From CAVSRC01 sp963830205 (GTDB taxonomy: Bacteria; Pseudomonadota; Alphaproteobacteria; Rhizobiales; Kaistiaceae), in NCBI GenBank assembly GCA_963830205.1, contig CAWHLP010000033.1, positions 62,001 to 126,000 of the forward strand: a stretch of DNA of 64,000 bases. Direction: 5' to 3'. The notes beneath the pieces are model-generated. The model ran no database searches. It was not told the DNA's origin and saw only the letters and a program-made list of their open reading frames with translations. Position numbers and translations under genes: made by a program. Each line of letters starts with the position of its first letter. Position 1 is the stretch's first letter. Of this stretch, positions 1-9,120 are shown piece after piece.

Positions 1-551
1 AATTCATGAAGATCTTCCAGGCCTATCAGGACGAGGTGATCGAGCCCTTCAAGACGTCCGACCTCTCCGACAGCCAGCCGACCAAGGGGAACATCGTCGG
101 CGGGCTCACCACGATCGAGGAGAAGGCGCTCGGCAATCTCGAGAAGATCGGCCGTACCTGCCGCTATATCGACGCCATGGGACCGGCCGAGGCTCCTGAA
201 AAAGGGCCGGGCCTCTACTACATGGACACCTCCTCGGCGGCGGCCGAATGCGTCACCCTGATGGCGGCGGCGGGCTACGTCATCCACACCTTCCCCACCG
301 GCCAGGGCAACATCATCGGCAACCCCATCCTGCCGGTCATCAAGATCAGCGCCAATCCGCGCACGGTGCGCACCATGTCGGAGCACATCGACGTCGATGT
401 CACCGGCATCCTCCGCCGCGACATGACTATCGATCAGGCCGGTGATGCGCTGATCGAGATGATCGTGCGCACCGCCAATGGCCGCAATACCGCGGCGGAG
501 GCCCTCGGCCATCGCGAGTTCGTGCTGACCAAGCTCTACCGCAGCGCCTGA
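1..551 (+). CDS. UxaA-family (altronate/galactarate) dehydratase, C-terminal part, cut by the window edge
   Basis: The reading frame is open from the first base, so this is the C-terminal part of a gene starting upstream. About 180 residues are visible. They match the C-terminal domain of D-galactarate dehydratase/altronate hydrolase proteins: a GGLTTIEEKALGN stretch near residue 31, then DTSSAAAE, and the conserved FPTGQGNIIGNPILPVIKIS region near residue 95. Enzymes of this family dehydrate sugar acids such as altronate or galactarate in the cytoplasm. The substrate cannot be fixed from this domain. The next gene is a fumarylacetoacetate-hydrolase-family enzyme on the same strand, which fits a sugar-acid pathway. 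The family is clear, the substrate is not. Confidence 0.85.
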   Translation, partial: FMKIFQAYQDEVIEPFKTSDLSDSQPTKGNIVGGLTTIEEKALGNLEKIGRTCRYIDAMGPAEAPEKGPGLYYMDTSSAAAECVTLMAAAGYVIHTFPTGQGNIIGNPILPVIKISANPRTVRTMSEHIDVDVTGILRRDMTIDQAGDALIEMIVRTANGRNTAAEALGHREFVLTKLYRSA

Positions 552-601
552 GACCAGGGGGGAAGCGCTCCTCTCGGCTGTTTCAGGTCCAGAGAGAGCG
601 A

Positions 602-636
602 TCGGGGCGCACGGGGTCACACCCTGTGCGCCCCGA
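602..636 (+). terminator. GC-rich hairpin after the UxaA-type gene
   Basis: An 11-base inverted repeat, TCGGGGCGCAC against GTGCGCCCCGA, can extend inward by a GGG/CCC pair. It lies 51 bases after the stop. There is no T-run after the stem, so this is either a factor-dependent end or an RNA-stabilising hairpin. Confidence 0.4.
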
Positions 637-725
637 CCCGTTCCGCCCGAGACCGCACTCGACCGATCGATGACGGCGATGTAATTCCGCTTCTCACGGG
701 TCCATCCACGAAGGAAAGCATTGCG

Positions 726-1409
726 ATGAGCACCATCTTTGCCCCGCCTCCGGTCGTCGTCCTGCCGATCCGCGGGTCGCAGTCGTCCTTTCCCGTGCAT
801 CGCATCTATTGCGTCGGGCGCAACTACGCCGCCCACGCTGTCGAGATGGGCCACGACCCGGACAAGGACCCGCCCTTCTTCTTCCAGAAGAACCCGGACA
901 ACCTGGTCACCTCCGGCACCTTCCCCTATCCGTCGGCGACCAGCGACGTCCATCACGAGATCGAGCTGGTGGTGGCCCTCGGCAAGGGCGGCCAGGAGAT
1001 CGCCCGCGACGCCGCTGAGGGCTGCGTCTACGGCTATGCCGTCGGCCTCGACATGACCCGCCGCGACCTTCAGCAGAAGGCCAAGGACATGGGCCGTCCG
1101 TGGGAAGTCGGCAAGGCCTTCGAGGCCTCCGCCCCCTGTTCGGAGATCGTTCCGGCGAGCGCCATCGGCCACCCCGCGGCGGGCGCCATCTGGCTCGACG
1201 TCAACGGTGTGAGGCGCCAGACCGGCGACCTCAACCAGTTGATCTGGAAGGTGCCGGAGATCATCAGCTACCTGTCCGGCCTGTTCACCCTGGCGGCGGG
1301 CGACCTCATCTTCACCGGCACGCCGGCGGGCGTGGCGGCGGTCAGCCGCGGCGACCGCCTTTCCGGCCACGTCGATGGGGTTGGCGGGCTGGAGGTCGCT
1401 GTCGTCTGA
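726..1409 (+). CDS. fumarylacetoacetate hydrolase (FAH) family protein
   Basis: This 227-residue protein has the FAH fold. VGRNYAAHAVEMG near residue 29 is the usual family opening, HHEIELVVALG near residue 77 carries the acidic metal ligands, GLDMTRRDLQ near residue 108 gives the Asp ligand, and FTGTPAGV closes the domain. The length suits the short fumarylpyruvate or acylpyruvate hydrolase group rather than full FAH. Members split C-C bonds in diketo acids, or act as lyases or dehydratases on sugar acids, in the cytoplasm with Mg2+ or Mn2+. A GGAAAG ribosome site lies 6-10 bases before the ATG. The UxaA-type neighbour suggests a 2-keto-3-deoxy sugar acid route, but the substrate is inference. 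Confidence 0.85.
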   Translation: MSTIFAPPPVVVLPIRGSQSSFPVHRIYCVGRNYAAHAVEMGHDPDKDPPFFFQKNPDNLVTSGTFPYPSATSDVHHEIELVVALGKGGQEIARDAAEGCVYGYAVGLDMTRRDLQQKAKDMGRPWEVGKAFEASAPCSEIVPASAIGHPAAGAIWLDVNGVRRQTGDLNQLIWKVPEIISYLSGLFTLAAGDLIFTGTPAGVAAVSRGDRLSGHVDGVGGLEVAVV

Positions 1410-1556
1410 GCCGCGGCCGCGCCCGCCCGCAGGATGTCCAGCCTGCCGAACGCCCTGCCGCGTTCGCCGTTGCGCCCGACGATGACCCGGTCTGGCGCGG
1501 CCCCGCCGGCATTGACCTGTCTGGACGGTATGCTTAAGTCCCTATATTCTGATTGT

Positions 1557-1570
1557 GGAATTTTCGTTCC
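1557..1570. promoter_or_regulatory. GGAA-N6-TTCC operator upstream of iolR
   Basis: The palindrome GGAA-TTTTCG-TTCC lies 43 bases before the iolR start. GGAA-N6-TTCC is the motif reported for IolR-regulated inositol genes in Sinorhizobium meliloti. The position suggests autoregulation by the RpiR-type protein encoded next. Confidence 0.7.
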
Positions 1571-1612
1571 ATACGGTCAAGCGGTCAGCCGGGCCGTGCG
1601 GGGAGACGAACG

Positions 1613-2458
1613 ATGGTGGACGACCAGACCGACGCCGGGCCCGCGCCGCCGCGCGACTACGTGTCGCTGAAGGCCCTGCTGCTCGACAGCCGCAACAGCC
1701 TGCCGCCGCGGCTCATCCAGGTGGCGGCCTTCGCGCTCGAGAACCCTGACGAGATGGCGCTGGGCACCGCGGCAAGCATCGCCACCCAGGCGGCGGTGCA
1801 GCCCTCGACGCTGATTCGCTTCGCCAAGCGCTTCGGCTATTCCGGCTTCTCCGAGTTGCAGCGAGTCTTCCGCTCGGAGCTCCGCTCCAACTGGCCGGAC
1901 TACCGCGAGCGGCTTGCCCGGGTTCAGCAGGCGCGTGAGACGGGCGGCCCGCACCCGCTGCTCTCGGGCTTCGCGGAAAGCGCCATGGTGTCGCTGGAAA
2001 GGCTCATTTCCCAAGCTTCTGAGGACGACATCGACCGCGCCGCGGCGATTCTGGCGCGTGCCGAGGTGATCTATCTCCTGGGCATGCGGCGGGCTTTTCC
2101 GATCACCCTCTATATCGCTTATGCGCTCGGCAAGCTGGGCATCCGCGCCGTGCTCATCGACCATGTCGCTGGCCTCGCGCCGGAGCAGGTGACCGAGGCC
2201 GGCGAGCGCGACGCGCTGATTGCCATCAGCTTCACCCCCTATACGCTGATGACCGTCGAACTCACCAACCGGCTGGCCGATCGCGGCGTTCCGGTGATCG
2301 CGCTGACCGACAGTCCGTTCTCGCCTTTGTCGCCGAGGGCGGCCGTCAAGTTCGAGATCCCGGAAGCCGACTATGCCGGCTTCCGCTCGCTCTCCGCGAC
2401 CCTCTGCGTCGCCATGGCGCTGGCGGTTGCCACCGCAGCCAGGCGCAATGAGGTATAG
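1613..2458 (+). CDS. iolR: MurR/RpiR-family regulator of inositol catabolism
   Basis: This 281-residue regulator has an N-terminal RpiR helix-turn-helix (residues ~15-95, including ASIATQAAVQPSTLIRFAKR). A sugar-phosphate-binding SIS domain follows (~120-265, with VIYLLGMRRAFP and LIAISFTPYT). The open frame begins at 1553, but the ATG at 1613 follows a GGGGAG ribosome site and gives a normal N-terminus. It lies directly upstream of and parallel to iolCDEBG. GGAA-N6-TTCC-like sites lie before and after it, so it probably represses the operon and itself until an inositol intermediate binds the SIS domain. This is the usual arrangement in rhizobia; the effector is inference. Confidence 0.88.
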   Translation: MVDDQTDAGPAPPRDYVSLKALLLDSRNSLPPRLIQVAAFALENPDEMALGTAASIATQAAVQPSTLIRFAKRFGYSGFSELQRVFRSELRSNWPDYRERLARVQQARETGGPHPLLSGFAESAMVSLERLISQASEDDIDRAAAILARAEVIYLLGMRRAFPITLYIAYALGKLGIRAVLIDHVAGLAPEQVTEAGERDALIAISFTPYTLMTVELTNRLADRGVPVIALTDSPFSPLSPRAAVKFEIPEADYAGFRSLSATLCVAMALAVATAARRNEV

Positions 2459-2500
2459 AATGCATGTTCCATATTGACGGCACGATGGAAGATTTGTTTT
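2457..2500. promoter_or_regulatory. two degenerate IolR-like sites in front of iolC
   Basis: The gap between iolR and iolC holds AGAA-TGCATG-TTCC (2457-2470) and GGAA-GATTTG-TTTT (2487-2500). Each keeps one intact half of the GGAA-N6-TTCC motif at the right spacing. They are the only AT-richer sequence in the gap and probably control iolC onward. Confidence 0.5.
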
Positions 2501-2563
2501 ATCGGACGTCATGAACACCGCGCCTTCCCGAGAACGCGGTGAGCGACAACGAAAGGCCCCCCG

Positions 2564-4483
2564 ATGGCCGCACCGCCCCGCCTCGACGTCATCACCATAG
2601 GCCGGTCGTCCGTCGACCTTTACGGGCAGCAGATCGGCGGGCGGCTGGAGGACATGGCCTCCTTCGCCAAGTCGGTCGGCGGCAGCCCGACCAACACCGC
2701 CATCGGCGCCGCGCGCCTCGGCCTCAAGGCCGGCCTCATCACCCGCGTCGGCGACGAGCACATGGGCCGTTTCATCCGCGAGCAGCTCGTCCGCGAGGGC
2801 GTTGCCGTTGATGGCGTCATCACCGATCCCGAGCGGCTGACCGCGCTGGTCATCCTCGGCGTGCGCGACGAGCGCTCGCAGCCGCACATCTTCTACCGCG
2901 CCGATTGTGCCGACATGGCGCTGTGCGAGGACGATATCGACGAGGCCTATATCGCTTCGGCCGGCGCGGTTCTGGTCAGCGGCACGCATTTCTCGACGCC
3001 CACCGTCGAGGCCGCCAGCCACAAGGCGATCCGCGCCGCCAAGGCGGCGGGCCGCAAGGTCGTCTTCGACGTCGACTATCGCCCCAACCTGTGGGGCCTC
3101 GCCGGCCATGGCGCCGGCGACAACCGCTACGTCCGCTCGGAAGCGGTGACCAGACGCCTCGACGCCGTCGTCAGCCAGGTCGATCTCATCGTCGGCACCG
3201 AGGAGGAGCTGACCATCGTCGGCGGCGGCGACACGATGCTCGATTCGGTCCGGCGCATCCGCGCGCTGACGCCGGCCACCATCGTCCTCAAGCAGGGGCC
3301 GATGGGCTGCACGGTCTATCCCGGCGCCATCCCCGACCGGCTCGAGGACGGCATCCGCGGTCCCGGCTTCCCGGTCGATGTCTACAATACGCTGGGCGCC
3401 GGCGATGGCTTCATGGCCGGCTTCCTGCGCGGTTGGCTCAAGGGCGAATCGTTCGAGACGACCTGCGCCTGGGCCAATGCCTGCGGCGCCATCGCCGTGT
3501 CGCGCCTGCTGTGCTCGCCCGAATACCCGACCTTCGACGAGCTGCAGGCCTTCATCGCCCGCAAACCGACGCCGCGCGTGCTGCGCCACGATGTCGAGCT
3601 CAACAACGTCCATTGGGTGGAGACCCGCCGGCCGCAGCCCGATTCGCTGGTGGCCCTTGCCATCGACCACCGCACCCAGCTCGAGGCGATCGCCGATCGC
3701 GTCGGTGCCGCGCGCGACCGCATCGGCAGCTTCAAGGAGCTCGCCGTCGCGGCGACCGCCCGCGTCGCCGACGGCAGGCCGGGCTTCGGCATGCTGCTCG
3801 ACGGCACCTATGGCGTGAAGGCGCTCTACGCCGCCGCCGGTCATCCCTTCTGGATCGGCCGGCCGGTCGAGCTGCCGGGCTCGCGCCCGCTCGATTTCGA
3901 GGGCGGCGGCGACCTCGGCGCCCATCTCACCGAATGGCCGGTCATCCAGACGGTGAAGTGCCTGTGCTTCTATCACCCCGACGATCCCGACGAGCTCAAG
4001 GCGCGCCAGGAGCGCGAGCTCATGCGCGTCTATGACGCGGCGCGCACCGCCGGCCGCGAACTGATGATCGAGATCATCGCCGGCAAGCACGGCCCGCTTG
4101 CCGACGACACGGTGGCCAGCGTCCTCGACCGGCTCTACCGGCTCGGCATCCGCCCCGACTGGTGGAAGCTCGAGGCGCAGGCGAGTGCCGCCGCCTGGGA
4201 CGCCGTCGACCGCGTCATCGCCACCCACGACCCGAAATGCCGGGGCGTGGTGCTGCTCGGCCTCGATGCGCCGGAGGCCGAACTGGCGCGCAGTTTTGCC
4301 ATTGCCGCCGGCAGCGAACGGGTGAAAGGTTTCGCCGTCGGACGTACCATCTTCGCGGAGGCGGCCGCCGCCTGGCTGGCCGGCCGCATCGATGATGAGG
4401 CGGCGATCGATGACATGGCGACCCGCTTTGAGCGTCTGGTCGCCGCCTGGCGAAGCGCGGTCGAAAAGGTACGCGCCGCCTGA
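2564..4483 (+). CDS. iolC: bifunctional 5-dehydro-2-deoxygluconokinase / DUF2090 aldolase-like protein
   Basis: This 639-residue fusion has a PfkB sugar kinase at residues ~5-330. It shows GGSPTNTAIGAARLG near residue 40 (substrate loop), DVDYRPNLW near 168, and NTLGAGDGFMAGFLRG near 280 (anion hole and catalytic Asp). A DUF2090 domain fills ~345-635 (ALAIDHRTQLEA at its start, GFAVGRTIF near its end). The kinase phosphorylates 5-dehydro-2-deoxy-D-gluconate in inositol breakdown. DUF2090 resembles class I aldolases and is thought to supply the next, IolJ-like cleavage to malonate semialdehyde and dihydroxyacetone phosphate. No separate iolJ is present here, which supports that reading. iolD starts 15 bases downstream. 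Confidence 0.93.
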   Translation: MAAPPRLDVITIGRSSVDLYGQQIGGRLEDMASFAKSVGGSPTNTAIGAARLGLKAGLITRVGDEHMGRFIREQLVREGVAVDGVITDPERLTALVILGVRDERSQPHIFYRADCADMALCEDDIDEAYIASAGAVLVSGTHFSTPTVEAASHKAIRAAKAAGRKVVFDVDYRPNLWGLAGHGAGDNRYVRSEAVTRRLDAVVSQVDLIVGTEEELTIVGGGDTMLDSVRRIRALTPATIVLKQGPMGCTVYPGAIPDRLEDGIRGPGFPVDVYNTLGAGDGFMAGFLRGWLKGESFETTCAWANACGAIAVSRLLCSPEYPTFDELQAFIARKPTPRVLRHDVELNNVHWVETRRPQPDSLVALAIDHRTQLEAIADRVGAARDRIGSFKELAVAATARVADGRPGFGMLLDGTYGVKALYAAAGHPFWIGRPVELPGSRPLDFEGGGDLGAHLTEWPVIQTVKCLCFYHPDDPDELKARQERELMRVYDAARTAGRELMIEIIAGKHGPLADDTVASVLDRLYRLGIRPDWWKLEAQASAAAWDAVDRVIATHDPKCRGVVLLGLDAPEAELARSFAIAAGSERVKGFAVGRTIFAEAAAAWLAGRIDDEAAIDDMATRFERLVAAWRSAVEKVRAA

Positions 4484-4497
4484 ACGTTGGGAGGAGA

Positions 4498-6348
4498 ATG
4501 ATGCAAACGGTTCGCTTGACCGCGGCGCAGGCGCTTGTCCGCTTCCTCGCCGCCCAGATGACCGAGGTCGATGGCGTCAGGCTGCCGATCTTCGCCGGCG
4601 TCTGGGCGATCTTCGGGCACGGCAACGTCGCCGCCCTCGGCGAGGCGCTCTATGCCGTGCGCGACCGCCTGCCGACCTACCGCGGCAACAACGAGCAGGC
4701 GATGGCGCTCTCGGCCATCGCTTTCGCCAAGGCCAGCCGGCGCCGCCGCATGATGGTGTGCACCTCCTCCATCGGCCCCGGCGCCACCAACATGGTGACC
4801 GCCGCGGCGCTGGCCCATGTCGACCGGCTGCCGGTGCTCATCATCCCCGGCGATATCTTCGCCAGCCGCATCCCCGATCCCGTCCTCCAGCAGGTCGAGG
4901 ATTTCGGCAACGGCACCGTCTCGGCCAATGACTGCTTCAAGCCGGTGTCGCGCTATTTCGACCGCATCACCCGGCCCGAGCAGATCATTCCGGCGCTGCA
5001 GCGCACCATGGCGGTGCTCACCGACCCGTCCGAATGCGGCCCGGTGACGCTCGCCTTCTGCCAGGACGTCCAGGCCGAGGCCTACGACTATCCTGAGAGC
5101 TTCTTCGCCGAACGCCTGTGGCTGCCGCGCCGCGTCCGCCCGGACCAGCGCGAGCTGGCCGCGGCGGCGGAAGCGCTGCGCACGGCCAAGAAGCCGATCG
5201 TGATTGCCGGCGGCGGCGTGCTCTATAGCGAGGCGATGGAGGCGCTGGTCAATTTCGCCGAAACCCACGGGCTTCCCGTTGCCGAGACCCAGGCCGGCAA
5301 GTCGTCGATCCCGGCCAGCCACAACCTCGCCATCGGCTCCATCGGCGTCACCGGCACCTCGGCCGCCAATGGGCTCGCCACCGAGGCCGACGTCATCCTG
5401 GCGGTCGGCACGCGGCTGCAGGATTTCACCACCGGCTCGTGGGACCTGTTCCGCAACCCCGAGCGCCGCATCGTCGCCCTCAATACCCAGCCCTTCGACG
5501 CCCACAAGCATGGCGCGCTGGCGCTCCTCGCCGACGCCCGCGAGGGCCTGGAGGAGCTGTCCGCCGCGCTTGGCACTTGGCACACCGGCAAGGGCTGGGG
5601 CGAAGCCATCGCCAGCGGTCGCACCCAGTGGCTGGAAGCCGCCGGGCGCGCCACCGGCCGCACCAACACCGTGCCGCCGTCGGATGCCCAGGTCATCGGC
5701 GCCGTCCAGCGGCGCTCCTCGCCCGATACCGTCGTCGTCAATGCCTCCGGCGGGCTGCCGGGCGAACTGCACAAGCACTGGCAGGCTGAGCGCCCCGGCG
5801 GCTACCACATGGAATACGGCTATTCCTGCATGGGCTACGAGATCGCCGGCGGCATCGGCGTCAAGCTGGCGCTGCCCGACCGCGATGTCGTCGTCATGGT
5901 CGGCGACGGCTCCTACCTGATGATGAATTCCGAGCTCGCCACCTCGGTGCTGCTCGGCCAGAAGCTCACCGTCGTCGTCCTCGACAATCACGGCTTCGGC
6001 TGCATCACCCGCTTGCAGGAGGCGACCGGCAGCGCCCGCTTCAACAACCTGTTCGCGGACACCCAGCATGCGGCGCTGCCCGCCATCGACTTCCGCGCCC
6101 ATGCCGAATCGCTGGGGGCCATCGCCGAGCAGGTGGTGACCGTCGACGAGCTTGAGGCGGCGCTCGACCGCGCCAAGGACAACGACCGCACGACCGTGAT
6201 CGTCATCGAGACCGATCCCTTCGTCACCACCCAGGCCGGCGGCCACTGGTGGGACGTGGTCGTGCCTGAGATATCGACGCGCCCGCAGGTGCGGGCCGCG
6301 CGCACCGCCTATGAGGGCGCCCGCGGCGCCCGGCGGATTGGAGATTAG
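4498..6348 (+). CDS. iolD: 3D-(3,5/4)-trihydroxycyclohexane-1,2-dione acylhydrolase
   Basis: This 616-residue thiamine-diphosphate enzyme opens the ring of the trione made by IolE, giving 5-deoxy-glucuronate. The N-terminal cofactor Glu sits in RGNNEQAMALS near residue 65. A central domain (~215-340) resembles other ThDP enzymes. The C-terminal binding motif runs from GDGSYLMMNSE near residue 470 to LDNHGFGC. A GGGAGGA ribosome site precedes two adjacent ATG codons; the first is used here. It lies between iolC and iolE with 9-15-base gaps, so the genes are co-transcribed. The length is typical for IolD. Confidence 0.95.
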   Translation: MMQTVRLTAAQALVRFLAAQMTEVDGVRLPIFAGVWAIFGHGNVAALGEALYAVRDRLPTYRGNNEQAMALSAIAFAKASRRRRMMVCTSSIGPGATNMVTAAALAHVDRLPVLIIPGDIFASRIPDPVLQQVEDFGNGTVSANDCFKPVSRYFDRITRPEQIIPALQRTMAVLTDPSECGPVTLAFCQDVQAEAYDYPESFFAERLWLPRRVRPDQRELAAAAEALRTAKKPIVIAGGGVLYSEAMEALVNFAETHGLPVAETQAGKSSIPASHNLAIGSIGVTGTSAANGLATEADVILAVGTRLQDFTTGSWDLFRNPERRIVALNTQPFDAHKHGALALLADAREGLEELSAALGTWHTGKGWGEAIASGRTQWLEAAGRATGRTNTVPPSDAQVIGAVQRRSSPDTVVVNASGGLPGELHKHWQAERPGGYHMEYGYSCMGYEIAGGIGVKLALPDRDVVVMVGDGSYLMMNSELATSVLLGQKLTVVVLDNHGFGCITRLQEATGSARFNNLFADTQHAALPAIDFRAHAESLGAIAEQVVTVDELEAALDRAKDNDRTTVIVIETDPFVTTQAGGHWWDVVVPEISTRPQVRAARTAYEGARGARRIGD

Positions 6349-6357
6349 GAGAGGAAC

Positions 6358-7239
6358 ATGCCTATCCGTTTCGGGACCAACCCCATCGGCTGGTCCAATG
6401 ACGACATGCCCGAACTCGGCGGCGACACGCCGCTGGAAGTATGCTTGAGCGAGGCGAAAGAGGCCGGCTTCGAGGGGATGGAGCTCGGTAACAAGTTCCC
6501 GCGCCAGCCGGCGGCGCTGCAAAAGGTGCTGTCGGCGCACGGCATGGATCTCGTCTCCGGCTGGTACTCGGCCGAGCTTCTCAGGCGCACGCCCAAGGAG
6601 GAGATGGAGCGCCTGCGCCCCCATCTCGACCTCCTCAAGGCGCTTGGCGCCAACGTGCTGGTCTTCGCCGAGACCACCGACACCAACCACCACCAGCCGC
6701 AGTCGAAGCGCCCGGTGCTCAAGGACAGCCAGTGGGCCGATCTCGGCAGGCGCTGGACCGAGATGGCCGACATGACGCTGGCCGAGGGCGTCCGCCTCAC
6801 CTTCCACCATCACATGGGAACGGTCGTCCAGTCGGAGGCCGACATCCACGCCATGATGGCGGCAACCGGCCCATCCTTCCACCTGCTGCTCGATACCGGC
6901 CACGCCACCTGGGGCGGTGCCGATCCCGTCGCCCTGGCGCGGCGCTATCGCACCCGCATCAGCCACTTCCACGCCAAGGACGTGCGCACCGACGTCATGC
7001 GCCGCTCGATGGCCGAAGACTGGCCGTTCCTGAAGTCGGTGGTCGAGGGCATCTACACCGTCCCCGGCGACGGCAGCATCGACTTCGTCGCGGTGCTCAA
7101 CGAGCTTCCCGGCTATTCCGGCTGGCTGGTGGTCGAGGCCGAGCAGGACCCGAGGAAAGCCAACCCGCTGAAATATGCCAAGATGGGCTATACCAATCTG
7201 CGCCGCTTCGCCAAGGAAGCCGGGCTCATAACCGCCTGA
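6358..7239 (+). CDS. iolE: myo-inosose-2 dehydratase
   Basis: This 293-residue protein is a xylose-isomerase-like TIM barrel. It removes water from 2-keto-myo-inositol to give the substrate of IolD. Probable metal ligands are Glu in VFAETTD (~102), Asp/His in LLDTGHATWGGAD (~180), HFHAKDVR (~203) and Glu in VVEAEQDP (~262). The opening IRFGTNPIGWSNDDMPELGG is characteristic of IolE. An AGGAGAGG ribosome site precedes the ATG. Position, length and motifs agree. Confidence 0.95.
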   Translation: MPIRFGTNPIGWSNDDMPELGGDTPLEVCLSEAKEAGFEGMELGNKFPRQPAALQKVLSAHGMDLVSGWYSAELLRRTPKEEMERLRPHLDLLKALGANVLVFAETTDTNHHQPQSKRPVLKDSQWADLGRRWTEMADMTLAEGVRLTFHHHMGTVVQSEADIHAMMAATGPSFHLLLDTGHATWGGADPVALARRYRTRISHFHAKDVRTDVMRRSMAEDWPFLKSVVEGIYTVPGDGSIDFVAVLNELPGYSGWLVVEAEQDPRKANPLKYAKMGYTNLRRFAKEAGLITA

Positions 7240-7260
7240 GGGACAAGCGGAGAGGGACAA

Positions 7261-8077
7261 ATGACTGCATCGCCATTTCTGGTGAGGCCGGTGCCGGATG
7301 CGCCCGGCGGCCGCATCACCCATGTCACGCCTGAAAGCGCCGGCTGGACTTATGTCGGCTTCGACGTCTATCGGCTGGCGGCCGGCGAGGCCGCCGCCGC
7401 CACCACGATCGGCCGCGAGGCGTGCCTGGTCTTCCTGTCGGGCAAAGGCGGCGTCGAGGCCGGCGGCAAGAAGCTCGGCGTGCTCGGCGGCCGCGCCTCG
7501 CCCTTCGACGGCCTGCCCTGGTCGGTCTATGTGCCGGCCGGCGCCAACTGGCGCGTGGTCGCCGATACAGACGTCGAGCTTGCCGTCTGTTCCGCCCCGG
7601 CCGAGGGCACCAGACAGGTGCGGGTGATCGCCCCCGACGAGCTTTCGGTGCTCGACCGCGGCGAGGGCACCAACCTCCGCCACGTCGTCAACATCCTGCC
7701 GGAGACCGACCCGACGGCGGAAAGCCTGCTGGTGGTCGAGGTCATCACCCCCGGCGGCCACTGGTCGAGCTATCCGCCGCACAAGCACGACCGCGACGCG
7801 CTGCCCAATGAGTCGGCGCTGGAGGAGACCTACTACCATCGCCTCGAACCCGCCGCAGGGCTTCGCCTTCCAGCGCGTCTACACCGACGACCGCTCGCTC
7901 GACGAGACGATCACGGTTGCCGACGGCGACGTGACGCTGGTGCCGCGCGGCTATCACCCGTGTGGTGCGCCGCATGGCTACGACCTCTATTATCTCAACA
8001 CCATGGCCGGTCCGCGCCGCATCTGGCGCTTCCACAACGACCCGGCCCACGAATGGATGCTGAAGCCGACCGCATAA
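7261..8077 (+). pseudogene. iolB: 5-deoxy-glucuronate isomerase, frameshifted by one base
   Basis: The N-terminal 195 codons are in one frame, up to LEETYYHRL. The rest (NPPQGFAFQRVYTDDRS to HEWMLKPTA) continues one base later. An extra G at about 7846 accounts for the shift; without it the protein is ~271 residues, normal for IolB. IolB converts 5-deoxy-glucuronate to 5-dehydro-2-deoxy-gluconate, the IolC substrate. It is a cupin with metal ligands in YPPHKHDRD and probably in the YYHR region. As read, the main frame runs on to 8454 with meaningless sequence. Every other step of the operon is intact and many window genes have the same +1 change, so a sequence error is more likely than a lost gene. 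Confidence 0.9.
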
Positions 8078-8108
8078 ACGGTCGCTCTTGCCAGGGAGTT
8101 CAACGAAA

Positions 8109-9095
8109 ATGCTGTCAATGGGGCTTCTCGGGGCTGGCCGCATCGGCCAAATCCACGGGCGCAACATCGTCGCCAATCCGCACGCGACCCTCGTCGCGAT
8201 CGCCGACGTCGATACCAAGGCCGCCCAGTCGCTGGCTTCGGCCACCCGCGCCAAGGTGGCGACCATCGACGCGATCATGGACGACAAGGCGATCGCCGCG
8301 GTCGCCATCTGCACGCCGACCGATACCCATGCCGATCTCATCGAGCGCGCCGTCAGGGCGGGCAAGGCGGTGTTCTGCGAGAAGCCGGTCAGCCTTGAAT
8401 CGGCGCGCATCGTCACCTGCCTCAAGGTCGTCGCCGAGGCCAAGGGCAAGCTGATGATCGCCTTCAACCGCCGCTTCGATCCGAGCTTCGCCGAGATCAA
8501 GCGGCGCATCGATGCCGGCGAGGTCGGCACCGTCGAGCTCGTCACCATCCTGTCGCGCGATCCCGCGCCGCCGCCGGTCAGCTACATCGAGCGCTCCGGC
8601 GGCCTCTTCCGCGACATGATGATCCACGATCTCGACATGGCGCGCTTCCTGATGGGCGAGGAGCCGGTCGAGGTCCATGCCGTCGGCTCCAGCCTGGTCG
8701 ATCCGGCCATCGGCAAGGCCGGCGATGTCGATACCGCCGCCGTGCTGCTCAAGACCGCGTCGGGCAAGATCGCCCAGATCTCCAATTCGCGCCGCGCCAC
8801 CTATGGCTACGACCAGCGCGTCGAGGTGCATGGCTCGAAGGGCCTGCTCACCGTCGGCAACCACCACGCCACCACCGTCACCCGCGCCAATGGCGGCGGC
8901 TATGCGACCGACCCGGCGCTGCCCTTCTTCCTGGAGCGCTACGCCGAGGCCTATCGCAACGAGCTTGCCGCCTTCATCGCGGCGGTCGAGGAGGGCAAGC
9001 CGCTGAGCCCGACCGGCGAGGACGGGCTCACCGCCCAGCGTCTCGCCGATGCCGCCACCGAGGCGAGCCGGACCGGCCAGCCGGTGAAGCTGTAG
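8109..9095 (+). CDS. iolG: inositol 2-dehydrogenase
   Basis: This 328-residue GFO/IDH/MocA oxidoreductase makes 2-keto-myo-inositol with NAD, the first catabolic step. The Rossmann motif GLLGAGRIGQIHG is at the N-terminus. EKPVSLE near residue 92 carries the catalytic Lys, and MIHDLDMARFLMGEEP near residue 170 carries the Asp/His pair. The frame is open from 8088, but the ATG at 8109 has an AGGGAG site about ten bases upstream and gives the standard N-terminus. It is the last gene of the operon and is followed by a strong terminator. No inositol importer and no iolA are in the window. Confidence 0.94.
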   Translation: MLSMGLLGAGRIGQIHGRNIVANPHATLVAIADVDTKAAQSLASATRAKVATIDAIMDDKAIAAVAICTPTDTHADLIERAVRAGKAVFCEKPVSLESARIVTCLKVVAEAKGKLMIAFNRRFDPSFAEIKRRIDAGEVGTVELVTILSRDPAPPPVSYIERSGGLFRDMMIHDLDMARFLMGEEPVEVHAVGSSLVDPAIGKAGDVDTAAVLLKTASGKIAQISNSRRATYGYDQRVEVHGSKGLLTVGNHHATTVTRANGGGYATDPALPFFLERYAEAYRNELAAFIAAVEEGKPLSPTGEDGLTAQRLADAATEASRTGQPVKL

Positions 9096-9120
9096 GATCG
9101 ACGCATTCCGACAGGCTGAT

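Noticed and set aside
1577..4228. 883-codon open frame on the minus strand
   Set aside because: It runs antisense through iolR and iolC. The composition is low-complexity Arg/Gly/Ala, no family is recognisable, and it is a by-product of high GC at third positions.
4135..7839. 1234-codon open frame on the minus strand
   Set aside because: It is antisense to iolD, iolE and iolB, which are clear enzymes. No domains are visible in it.
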